A stretch of DNA of 64,000 nucleotides from Hephaestia mangrovi (GTDB taxonomy: Bacteria; Pseudomonadota; Alphaproteobacteria; Sphingomonadales; Sphingomonadaceae), in the NCBI RefSeq assembly GCF_019880555.1, contig NZ_JAINVU010000004.1, positions 273,355 through 337,354 on the forward strand. The letters are read 5' to 3'. Under the pieces are notes generated by a model. It did no database searches and was not told where the DNA came from. It worked only from the letters and a program-made list of their open reading frames with translations. Numbering within the stretch: the first letter of the stretch is position 1; each line of letters starts with the position of its first letter. The position numbers and the translations under genes were made by a program. Positions 53,797 through 60,513 of this stretch are shown piece by piece.

Positions 53797-54735
53797 ATGA
53801 TCGAATCGCTGCCTCCTGATCTCGTGGAACGATTGGAAGAGTTGGGGCGAGCGCTCGACATCGAGCAATCCGTTTCCGCGTACGGCGGCGGTCGGATTCG
53901 TATCACGGACGCCGATCGCAACGAGGTAGTGAAAAATGTCACATCAGAAGCAACACAAGGATCCTCAGCCGGGTCACGGCAAGGACAACGATCATGGTCA
54001 CGGTCAGGGGGGTCATGGTCACGGGGGGCATGGGCACGGCGGCGGCCGGCCGGTGAACCCGGGGCGTTCAGCTCCGAGCAGGCCCGATCGCTTTACGCAG
54101 CTGAAACTCGATCTCTAGCTCAAGAGTACGATATTAACTGTGCCGAAACGCAATTGGGCATTTGGGTCGCGGCAAAAAGCCGACCACTCGGTAGCCGCGG
54201 CCCCTCAGTGCATTTCCTGATCGCTCTACCTTTCAATCAAGAGATTATGCCGCGATCTTGGTGTTTTGCTGGAATCGGAAACGGTTCCAAACCGCTTGGC
54301 TTGCGGCACACAAATTTCCCTGACGCTTCTATATGCGCTTTTGTAAAAGAGGATCGCACTTGGGATTATTCTGATGGGCTGGTCGCTCTCGTTGATATCT
54401 ATTCCGTTTGGGCGCTTAGGCAATTGCACAACGAGGTTTTCGGGTGGTGGCCGGGGCCACAACTGGGTTTAGGTGCGCTTTATCGAAAAACGGAATTTCA
54501 GCCGAACGAGTTTTGTGGCTGTTCGTCTGGTAAGCGTTATCGCGACTGCCACCTTGCTTCAGACCTATTGGTCGATGAACAAGCAGCTCAGGCAGAATTT
54601 AAACGCTTATTCAGGACAAATTACAGCAATCGAAATGTGCCCGCTGTAGTCTTGAACGCCGCGCAAAACAGGTGGAGAATTTGGCCAGATATGAGAGCGG
54701 CCTATTCGTTCCGGCCAATTGATCCGGTCCGTTAA
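53797..54735 (+). CDS. E2-like/SEC-C protein, unknown function
   Basis: 312 aa. Residues 1-47 are a short acidic domain; 48-95 are Ser/Arg/Gly-rich; 105-235 contain an E2-conjugating-enzyme-like signature, GLRHTNFPDASICAF (His171...Cys180) with Trp189 nine residues later, close to the HPN...GxIC...W spacing of Ubc enzymes; 240-252 (CGCSSGKRYRDCH) is a SEC-C zinc motif. The E2 reading is inference; SEC-C is clear. AAGGCGAG precedes the ATG. The Ser/Arg part coincides with another frame encoding a His/Gly-rich peptide, so this could be two genes or a frameshifted one. Low GC, next to XRE/ImmA. Confidence 0.6.
   Translation: MIESLPPDLVERLEELGRALDIEQSVSAYGGGRIRITDADRNEVVKNVTSEATQGSSAGSRQGQRSWSRSGGSWSRGAWARRRPAGEPGAFSSEQARSLYAAETRSLAQEYDINCAETQLGIWVAAKSRPLGSRGPSVHFLIALPFNQEIMPRSWCFAGIGNGSKPLGLRHTNFPDASICAFVKEDRTWDYSDGLVALVDIYSVWALRQLHNEVFGWWPGPQLGLGALYRKTEFQPNEFCGCSSGKRYRDCHLASDLLVDEQAAQAEFKRLFRTNYSNRNVPAVVLNAAQNRWRIWPDMRAAYSFRPIDPVR
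53936..54118 (+). CDS. His/Gly-rich 60-aa frame nested in the E2-like gene
   Basis: Starts at an ATG eight bases after GAGG and runs MSHQKQHKDPQPGHGKDNDH, then Gly-His repeats (GHGQGGHGHGGHGHGGG) and ends PDRFTQLKLDL. The composition is that of a metal-binding or disordered tail. Some short bacterial ubiquitin-like proteins begin with similar His/Gly-rich tails, from memory; no ubiquitin-like domain follows here. It occupies codons 47-107 of the longer frame, where that frame is low-complexity Ser/Arg, so this frame may be the coding one in this stretch. Confidence 0.4.
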   Translation: MSHQKQHKDPQPGHGKDNDHGHGQGGHGHGGHGHGGGRPVNPGRSAPSRPDRFTQLKLDL

Positions 54736-54769
54736 TCAAGCGGTAGCCTATTCTAGTATCTCGCTAATG

Positions 54770-55036
54770 TTAATAATGATACCGGCACTGCGCCACTTCG
54801 AGCGCCTGTGCCTCGCCCTTGCCGGTGACGCGATAGACCAGCCGATGCTCGCGATTGATCCGGCGCGACCACCAGCCCGCCAGATTGCCGCTCAGCGGCT
54901 CGGGCTTGCCTGTGCCGCGAAACGGATCACGCGAACATTCCTTGATCAGCGCGTTGACGCGATCGAGCATCTTGGCGTCCTCGGCCTGCCAGTAGAGATA
55001 ATCCTCCCAGGCGGTCGGCCAGAACGTCAGCTTCAT
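54770..55036 (-). CDS. yoeB: YoeB/Txe-family mRNA interferase toxin
   Basis: 88 aa. TFWPTAWEDYLYWQAEDAKM at the start and the C-terminal LVYRVTGKGEAQALEVAQCR followed by YHY are characteristic; the final His-Tyr belongs to the catalytic end of YoeB. It cleaves mRNA in the ribosomal A site. Its start overlaps the stop of the antitoxin gene by four bases. GC content returns to the chromosomal level here, so it is not part of the preceding AT-rich patch. Confidence 0.92.
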   Translation of the reverse strand: MKLTFWPTAWEDYLYWQAEDAKMLDRVNALIKECSRDPFRGTGKPEPLSGNLAGWWSRRINREHRLVYRVTGKGEAQALEVAQCRYHY

Positions 55037-55290
55037 GGCTCGATCAGCTCGTGCTCTTCACCCTTGCCCGCCTCCAGTCCGCGGATCGCCTCGAGCAGCC
55101 GCTCGGCGTTCTTCGGCGATTGCAGCAGATAGAGCGTCTCCTCGATCGACGCCCATTCGCTTTCGGAAATCATCACCACGCCTTCCTGCCCGCGCTGGCG
55201 CGTGATTGCGATGGGCACCTTGTCGGCCACCACACGGTCCATCACCGCCTTCAGATTGGCGCGGGTCTCGGAAAAGCTGAGCGCGTTCAT
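55033..55290 (-). CDS. yefM: YefM/Phd-family antitoxin
   Basis: 85 aa from ATG 55290: MNALSFSETRANLKAVMDRV followed by TRQRGQEGVVMISESEWASI, the YefM fold, and an acidic C-terminal half that wraps the toxin. It represses its own promoter with YoeB as co-repressor in the family. No Shine-Dalgarno is visible and the promoter lies immediately upstream, so the mRNA may be leaderless. Confidence 0.92.
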   Translation of the reverse strand: MNALSFSETRANLKAVMDRVVADKVPIAITRQRGQEGVVMISESEWASIEETLYLLQSPKNAERLLEAIRGLEAGKGEEHELIEP

Positions 55291-55298
55291 GCTGCGAA

Positions 55299-55326
55299 TA
55301 TGTACAATGTTTCGTACAATTGTCAA
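55299..55326 (-). promoter_or_regulatory. yefM-yoeB promoter and operator
   Basis: On the minus strand TTGACA (55326-55321) and TACATA (55304-55299) are 16 nt apart. Two GTAC-containing repeats (ATTGTAC, 12 nt apart) lie in the spacer, matching the TGTACA-type half-sites of YefM operators. The predicted start (about 55292) is within two or three bases of the ATG. Confidence 0.6.
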
Positions 55327-55393
55327 CGCCCCGACATTGACTCCCGCCGCCCGATGCGGTGCACTCATATCCTCGAGCAAAGGAGAGACCATC

Positions 55394-55594
55394 ATGGCCA
55401 TTGCCAAGACGATCGAGATCATCGCCGCGTCGGCCACCGGCGTCGAGGATGCGGTGAAGCAGGGCATCGCCAAGGCCGGAGAAACAGTCAGCCGGATCGA
55501 AGGCTTCTGGGTGAAGGACATCAAGGGCGTGGTTCGCGACAACAAGGTCACCGAATGGCGCGTCATCCTGGCGGTGACGTTCATCGTAGCCTGA
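55394..55594 (+). CDS. Dodecin
   Basis: 66 aa: MAIAKTIEIIAASATGVEDA then GFWVKDIKGVVRDNKVTEWRV, the standard dodecin pattern including the Trp that stacks on flavin. Dodecins form 12-subunit shells that store FMN/riboflavin or CoA. AAAGGAG precedes the ATG. It is divergent from the antitoxin gene. Confidence 0.92.
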   Translation: MAIAKTIEIIAASATGVEDAVKQGIAKAGETVSRIEGFWVKDIKGVVRDNKVTEWRVILAVTFIVA

Positions 55595-55661
55595 TCCGGC
55601 GCGCCGCGCCCGGCCACGCCAGGGATGACCCGGTGGCCGCAAGCCGCTAAGCCCGCCCTCG

Positions 55662-56072
55662 ATGACCTACGCCCGCGACGCCGAACCGCCCTTCTACCAC
55701 GGCACCCGCGCCGATCTGCAGCCGGGCGATCTGCTCGCCCCCGGCTTTGCGTCCAATTTTCAGGCGCAGAAGCTCAGCTGGATCTATTTCACCGCCACGC
55801 TCGACGCGGCGATCTGGGGTTGCGAGCTGGCGCGCGGCGCGGGCCGCGAGCGCATCTACATCGTCGAGCCGACCGGCGCTTTCGAGGACGATCCCAACCT
55901 CACCGACAAGAAGTTCCCCGGCAACATCACCTGCTCCTATCGCTCGCGCGATCCCTTGCGCATCGTCGGCGAGGTCGCCGAATGGGAAGGGCATCCGCCC
56001 GAGCGGTTGCAGGAGATGAAGGACATGCTCGCCCGCCGCGCGGCCACCGGCGACATGGGGATCATCGATTGA
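55662..56072 (+). CDS. arr: NAD+--rifampin ADP-ribosyltransferase
   Basis: 136 aa, the normal Arr length. FYHGTRADLQPGDLLAPG, then FTATLDAAIWGCELARG and IYIVEPTGAFEDDPNLTDKK followed by FPGNITCSYRS are the Arr motifs. It inactivates rifamycins by ADP-ribosylation of the ansa chain. The gene is not in an integron and has chromosome-like GC, so it is probably a native environmental arr. No Shine-Dalgarno is obvious. No mutation in the core residues is evident. Confidence 0.92.
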   Translation: MTYARDAEPPFYHGTRADLQPGDLLAPGFASNFQAQKLSWIYFTATLDAAIWGCELARGAGRERIYIVEPTGAFEDDPNLTDKKFPGNITCSYRSRDPLRIVGEVAEWEGHPPERLQEMKDMLARRAATGDMGIID

Positions 56073-56150
56073 GGCCGCGCGCGCCTGTCGCCGCGATCGT
56101 CCGCCCCGCGGCGGGAGTCGCGCCCGCCCCCTGGTGACGGGCGTGAGGCG

Positions 56151-56660
56151 ATGCGCGCGCGCAATCCGCTCTACGTCATGGCCAAGCCGCCGCCGGCGGT
56201 CGCCGCCGCCATCGCCGCCCTGCCGCGCAACGATCCCGGCCGCGCGCCCGATCTGCTCCACGTCACCCTGCTGTCGCTGTTCGATCTCCACCGCGCTCCG
56301 CCTGACTGGCTCGCCAAAGTGATCGCCGCGCTCGACAGTTTCGACGGCGCCGCCTTCCCGCTCGCCTTCGATCGCATCGAGAACCGCAAGGCGGTGACGC
56401 TGCGCACCCGCGATCCGCTCGCGCAAGCCCGCGCTTTCCAGGCCGCGCTCGTCCGCCATTTGCTGGAGGCGCGCGCGCCGATGATGCTCGGCACCACGCC
56501 CGAGCCGCACCTCACCATCAATTATCATGGCGACCGTCTGCGCGCGGAAAAGACCGCGCCGATCGGCTGGACGGTCACCGAAATCCTGCTGGTCGAAAGC
56601 CTAGTCGGCAAGGCCGCGCATATCGAGCACGGCCGCTGGCCGCTGCGCCCTGCCGATTGA
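56151..56660 (+). CDS. 2'-5' RNA ligase / cyclic phosphodiesterase family protein
   Basis: 169 aa. Two HxT motifs, LLHVTLLSL (near residue 45) and EPHLTINYHG (near 125), define the 2H phosphoesterase fold. The enzyme hydrolyses 2',3'-cyclic phosphates or joins RNA ends in relatives. It is followed directly by a DUF1801 gene whose ribosome site overlaps its stop. Confidence 0.88.
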   Translation: MRARNPLYVMAKPPPAVAAAIAALPRNDPGRAPDLLHVTLLSLFDLHRAPPDWLAKVIAALDSFDGAAFPLAFDRIENRKAVTLRTRDPLAQARAFQAALVRHLLEARAPMMLGTTPEPHLTINYHGDRLRAEKTAPIGWTVTEILLVESLVGKAAHIEHGRWPLRPAD

Positions 56661-56670
56661 GGAGCCGCCC

Positions 56671-57069
56671 ATGCTCGCCTCCGACGCGCCCTTTCTCCTC
56701 CCCGGTGCCGTCCGCCACGATCCCGCCGTCGCGACGTGGTTCGATGTCGCCGATCCGTTCCGCCCCATGCTCGCCGACTGGTTTGCCCGGATGCGCGCCT
56801 GCGGGGACGACGTGCGCGAGATCATTCACGATCGCTGCCCCACCGCTTGCGCCGGCGCGGCCGCCTTCGCTTATGTCGCCGCCTATCGCGCCCATGCCGC
56901 GATCGGCTTCTTTCACGGCGCCTGGCTGCCCGATCCCGCGCGCCTGCTCGAAGGCAGCGGCGTGCGGATGCGCCACGTCAAGCTGCGCCTCGGCGAACCG
57001 CGCGACGACGCCGCGCTGGCCGCGCTGATCCACGCCGCCTATCACGCCGCCCGGCGCGCCTCTGGGTGA
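56671..57069 (+). CDS. DUF1801 domain protein
   Basis: 132 aa. The motif IGFFHGAWLPDPARLLEGSG followed by VRMRHVKLRLGEP is diagnostic of DUF1801/YdhG-like proteins, which share a small alpha/beta fold of unknown biochemical role. GAGGAG lies just upstream of the ATG and partly within the preceding stop, indicating an operon with the 2H phosphoesterase. Confidence 0.85.
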   Translation: MLASDAPFLLPGAVRHDPAVATWFDVADPFRPMLADWFARMRACGDDVREIIHDRCPTACAGAAAFAYVAAYRAHAAIGFFHGAWLPDPARLLEGSGVRMRHVKLRLGEPRDDAALAALIHAAYHAARRASG

Positions 57070-57127
57070 GGTGGGGGCGGTCGCAACCCCCTTTCAATGT
57101 TGGATTTCATCTGATCTACCCTGTCCG

Positions 57128-57409
57128 ATGGAACAGGATCGTATCCCCGCCGCTGCGCCGGCCGAGCCGCCGCTCCGCGCGCAATGGACGCCGGCCAGGC
57201 AGCGCATCTTCCTTGCCGCCCTGGTCGAGACCGGCAGCATCGCCCGCGCGGCCCGTGCCGCCGGCATGTCGCGATCGAGCGCGCATCGCCTCCGCGCGCG
57301 GCTGGCGGGCACGCCGTTCGATCGCGCCTGGGATCAGGCGCTCGCGCTCCACGCCCGCCAGCTCGCCGATCCCTTCGCGCGGTCCGCACCACCGCCGTCG
57401 CGCGGCTGA
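57128..57409 (+). CDS. Small helix-turn-helix protein
   Basis: 93 aa from ATG 57128. Residues 25-60 (RQRIFLAALVETGSIARAAR then AAGMSRSSAHRLRARL) are a LysR- or resolvase-like helix-turn-helix; the rest is Pro/Ala-rich. Such small proteins recur in sphingomonads. Downstream, 57410-57645 holds nothing I recognise. Confidence 0.7.
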   Translation: MEQDRIPAAAPAEPPLRAQWTPARQRIFLAALVETGSIARAARAAGMSRSSAHRLRARLAGTPFDRAWDQALALHARQLADPFARSAPPPSRG

Positions 57410-57645
57410 TGCGCGGTGGACGCGTGCCGGTGCGGTTCCGTCGCGACCCCGGAGCGACTCCGTCGCAAAGGCGCGCGGGCTGGGCGCACGCATGTCGCCG
57501 GAATGTCGCGTCAGTGACGCGCCGGTGTCGCGGTCATGGCGCCTCGCGGTGCCGCGCCGTCGCGTCGCCGGCGCATGTCGTGGGGAAGGGGCTCCGCGCC
57601 GTCATTTTCGTCAACTTCGCCCGCACGAGCGGCGGCGCGATGCGA

Positions 57646-57695
57646 TGGTCGGGGAGAGAGGATTCGAACCTCCGGCCCCTGCCTCCCGAAGGCAG
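57646..57695 (-). other. 3' half of tRNA-Pro(CGG): attachment-site remnant
   Basis: On the minus strand the sequence has an anticodon arm (CTGCC-TTCGGGA-GGCAG, anticodon CGG), a T arm with TTCGAAT and the acceptor end CTCCCCGACCA. The D arm and 5' acceptor strand are missing: bases to the right (from 57696) do not match. It is therefore the 3' fragment duplicated when an element integrates at a tRNA 3' end. The complete tRNA gene should lie to the right, beyond the other end of the element. Confidence 0.75.
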
Positions 57696-57831
57696 AGAAA
57701 TGGGGTTCCTTCGGACCTTTTGGAATTCAGAAACCCGCAGAAAAGCTTGATTTCCTGTCTCAATGAGTTCAGCAATCTCCGACTATGTTTTCCGTACTTT
57801 TTCCGTACGGAATTTTTTACGGGGATCGGCG

Positions 57832-58992
57832 ATGGCGCTGGACTTGAGCAAGGTGAAGGAACGAGAGGCGCTCCGTCCACAGCGCGAGCCGCACTGGCAG
57901 CGGATTCGACCCGGTTGCTTTCTAGGTTACCGTCCGTCGGTTCGTGAAGGCGCGGGGACGTGGATTGGGCGCGCTTATGACGAAGATCAGCGCGCTTATC
58001 GGCTGAAGGCACTTGGGGATTTTGGAGCTCTGCCAGGCCGGGACCGCTTTGCCGCCGCGAAGAAAGAAGTTGAGGCCTTCGTCGAGCTAATTGAGTCGGG
58101 CGGTCATGCCGAAGAAAAGATCGAAACGGTCGAGGAAGCGTGCCGCCGCTATGCCGAGGCGAATACCGAAGCCGCGGGACGTTTCATAAGGCACGTGTAT
58201 TCGGACCCTATTGCAAAGGTAAAGCTCACAAGATTGCGCCGTCAACATTTAAAGCAGTGGCGTGACCGGCTGGAGGCGAAACCGGCCTTGGTTAGCCGGC
58301 GCAAGAAGGGAAATCAGGTCACTCGGCCCCGTGCGCCAGCTTCGATCAACCGTGACATGGCAATGCTGCGGGCAGCGCTGAACAAGATACTTGCGCCCGG
58401 TGCCCCCGATACAGAAGCTGCCTGGCAGGAAGCTTTGCGGCCAATCCGGAACGCGGATCGGCAGCGAACGCTTTACCTCGATCGCGAGCAGCGCCGCGAG
58501 CTGCTCGCCGCTGTCGACGCTGACGCGGTGCCGTTTCTACAAGCGCTATGTCTGCTTCCACTTCGACCGGGCGCAGTTGCCAATCTCACGGTTGCGGACT
58601 TCGACAAGCGGACTTCCGAGCTGAGTATTGGCAAAGACAAGAGCGGCAAGCCTCGCCGAATCCTCATTCCCGCCGCTGCCGTCAAGTTATTCACTGAACA
58701 GGCAAAGGGGCAGCTCCCTGGCGCGGCTCTATTGAGGCAGGCGAACGGCAAGGCTTGGAACAAGGATGCTTGGAAGAAGCCGATCGCCGCGGCCGTCGCA
58801 AAGGCTCAATTGCCAGCTGGTACGACCGCCTACACGCTGAGACACAGTACGATCACCGACTTGGTGAATGGAGGACTACCGTTGCTGACCGTTGCTCAAA
58901 TCAGCGACACGAGCGCGGACATGATCGAACGACATTACGGGCATCTTAGCCGTCACGCGGCCGCCGAAGCGCTTGCTGGCCTTGCACTGTGA
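57832..58992 (+). CDS. Tyrosine recombinase (integrase)
   Basis: 386 aa from ATG 57832 (MALDLSKVKEREALRP); an upstream start would put AT-rich att-region sequence in frame. The C-terminal catalytic domain has LCLLPLRPGAVANLTVADF (first Arg), TTAYTLRHSTITDLV (second Arg in LRHS; the preceding His of HxxR is Tyr) and MIERHYGHLSRHAA with the nucleophile Tyr. It lies 136 nt from the tRNA-Pro fragment, as expected for a tRNA-targeting integrase. Repeats of TCCGTAC just upstream (57791-57809) may be its arm-binding sites. Confidence 0.9.
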   Translation: MALDLSKVKEREALRPQREPHWQRIRPGCFLGYRPSVREGAGTWIGRAYDEDQRAYRLKALGDFGALPGRDRFAAAKKEVEAFVELIESGGHAEEKIETVEEACRRYAEANTEAAGRFIRHVYSDPIAKVKLTRLRRQHLKQWRDRLEAKPALVSRRKKGNQVTRPRAPASINRDMAMLRAALNKILAPGAPDTEAAWQEALRPIRNADRQRTLYLDREQRRELLAAVDADAVPFLQALCLLPLRPGAVANLTVADFDKRTSELSIGKDKSGKPRRILIPAAAVKLFTEQAKGQLPGAALLRQANGKAWNKDAWKKPIAAAVAKAQLPAGTTAYTLRHSTITDLVNGGLPLLTVAQISDTSADMIERHYGHLSRHAAAEALAGLAL

Positions 58993-59294
58993 TCAACCGA
59001 GACGTGCCGATCGCGAACATGCTCTACAAGCTGGATAAAGACGACGCCTCCACAGCGGCTACCTCCTCGCTGAGGCTGTTGGCCCGGCGCGGCAACAACC
59101 CGCAAGATCTTAGGCTCGTTAAAGCGGTTAGTCGGCAGTCGCCCCACATCCGTCATCAGACGCTCGTCTCCCTAATCCCGACAGCGGGCGGACAATCGAC
59201 CCCGCGGTGTAAGTGAAGTGGTCACGACGAGTCATCACGAATGCTTTTGGAATGGCCGCTTGACCCTCGCTGCTAGCATAGCCAATCTGAGAAG
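58993..59294. other. Stretch without a convincing gene after the integrase
   Basis: A 75-codon plus-strand frame starts at GTG 58989, inside the integrase stop region, but it has no family features, no ribosome site and irregular codon use. No repeat, promoter or terminator stands out. Composition is more AT-rich than the chromosome. Confidence 0.4.
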
Positions 59295-59489
59295 GTGCCT
59301 GTCCGGAACCGTCGCCTTGCTGTCCTTTTCCCATCAGTCGGCATAGTGTTGCTGAGCGCAAGCCTCTTCATCGGTTCGGATCACACGCGCATTGAGAATG
59401 CCGTTGGGATCGCAATGGCCGTCGGTGGACTAATTGCGCTAGCTGGAACATTGCTGGCGTGGCATGCCGATCGGGGCAATCCTTTATAG
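59295..59489 (+). CDS. Small two-helix membrane protein, uncertain
   Basis: 64 aa from a GTG: MPVRNRRLAVLFPSVGIVLL, then a polar turn (IGSDHTRIENAVG) and a second helix IAMAVGGLIALAGTLLAW. Positive charges before helix 1 fit a membrane topology. The ribosome site (GAGAAGG) is too close to the start to be convincing. No family recognised; cargo of the integrated element if real. Confidence 0.4.
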   Translation: MPVRNRRLAVLFPSVGIVLLSASLFIGSDHTRIENAVGIAMAVGGLIALAGTLLAWHADRGNPL

Positions 59490-59576
59490 TCCACTTGCTT
59501 TTGGCGGTCGCCAAGACTGGACATTTTCAAATCCACCCACGGCTTGGCCTTTGGCGGCCAAGCGAGTGGCAGCCAA

Positions 59577-59610
59577 CAGCTGCCGGTCCGCGCCCGCCCC
59601 ATAATCAGCC
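59577..59610. repeat. 34-nt intergenic repeat, copy A
   Basis: CAGCTGCCGGTCCGCGCCCG onward aligns without gaps to 60454-60487, about 26 of 34 positions identical, including GCCGGTC, CGCCCC and CAGCC. Both copies lie just outside the small cargo genes. Confidence 0.45.
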
Positions 59611-59681
59611 GATGGCGAGGCGATACCGATCGCCTGACAGCGGACGTTGCGGAAGCGCATAGTCTCCGTCAAAATGACAGG

Positions 59682-59945
59682 ATGGCTTACAGACCATCGA
59701 GCTATTCCGGATGTGCCGTATCGGCTCTTCTATTCGTATTTCTAGGTATCCCAATTCTCGCTGTCATGATGCTGGGCGAGCGCTCCTGCGACATGCACAT
59801 TGGCCCACCTTGCACCGTCAGTTGGGGCTGGATGAAGTTACTAAACTTGGCGGTGGTTATTGCCGTCTGCGCTTCTATCGGCGGCCTCGTCCAACTTGCG
59901 GCTCACATTCGCACAAGGGACCGAGATGGATCGGACGACGGCTAA
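59682..59945 (+). CDS. Small membrane protein of the element, hypothetical
   Basis: 87 aa: MAYRPSSYSGCAVSALLFVF with a first helix, an extracytoplasmic loop bearing two Cys (GERSCDMHIGPPCTVSWGW, possible disulfide), and a second helix (LLNLAVVIAVCASIGGLVQL) followed by a charged tail. AGG lies next to the ATG. No family recognised. Confidence 0.5.
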   Translation: MAYRPSSYSGCAVSALLFVFLGIPILAVMMLGERSCDMHIGPPCTVSWGWMKLLNLAVVIAVCASIGGLVQLAAHIRTRDRDGSDDG

Positions 59946-60056
59946 CGCCCCAAACCCAGCCATTCCGGCGAAACCGTGCGAAGTCTGACTGCTGACATTG
60001 CGACGATGAGGCAAATAGCCATTTGCAACTGTGCATCGCCATGCGGCGCTATTGAA

Positions 60057-60353
60057 ATGATTGCAGAAATCACATGGGATTTGGTCATGTCGGAAGACAT
60101 GGCTTTCGCGGAAGGCTGCTACCGGCTTCAAGGAGAAGATTGGCAAGTTATCACGGCTCACAAGGCCAAAGGTATCAAACTCATCGGTGTCCGAAATGGC
60201 GTGCGCTGGGACAGCGGAGTGACCGGTATGAATATCGTTCTGCCGGACGACGCAAACATCAACGCAGCGAAATTGCTAAAGATGATGTCAGAGACCCTGG
60301 GCGTTAGTGAGTGGGTTGAGGTGAGAGGCCCAGATTCGATGATGCTTCGATAG
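60057..60353 (+). CDS. Hypothetical protein of the element
   Basis: 98 aa from ATG 60057 (other starts at 59976 or 60087 are possible). It is an acidic soluble protein: MSEDMAFAEGCYRLQGEDWQ, then GVRNGVRWDSGVTGMNIVLP and a C-terminal SEWVEVRGPDSMML. No motif recognised. Codon use is consistent with coding but the start is uncertain. Confidence 0.45.
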   Translation: MIAEITWDLVMSEDMAFAEGCYRLQGEDWQVITAHKAKGIKLIGVRNGVRWDSGVTGMNIVLPDDANINAAKLLKMMSETLGVSEWVEVRGPDSMMLR

Positions 60354-60453
60354 GTTGACGCTCATGTCGACTTTCCCGTGGCCATCGTCCGAAGGCCGAC
60401 CATCAGCTAACCACCCAATGGCCGCCATTTGCGACCGGGCAAGCCGGTGCCAG

Positions 60454-60487
60454 CAGCGGCCGGTCAGCAAGCGCCCCAATGTCAGCC
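60454..60487. repeat. 34-nt intergenic repeat, copy B
   Basis: CAGCGGCCGGTCAGCAAGCG onward; partner of the copy at 59577-59610, in the same orientation. It lies between two genes that converge here. The rest of the 60354-60513 gap shows nothing else. Confidence 0.45.
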
Positions 60488-60513
60488 AAAATGTCGGCGT
60501 TATCTTAAGCCCG

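Noticed and set aside
56736..57947. 403-codon plus-strand frame containing GERGFEPPAPASRRQR
   Set aside because: That peptide is the familiar antisense translation of a tRNA 3' end. The frame runs through DUF1801, the HTH gene and the tRNA fragment without a coherent domain.
58989..59216. 75-codon frame starting at a GTG inside the integrase stop
   Set aside because: No ribosome site, no recognisable features and irregular composition; recorded only as a gene-free stretch.
59938..60310. Possible integron attC sites (CTAACGCCCC and GGGCGTTAG)
   Set aside because: The second motif lies inside a reading frame, no integron integrase is present and the spacing does not form paired attC arms. The small genes are better explained as cargo of a tRNA-targeted element.
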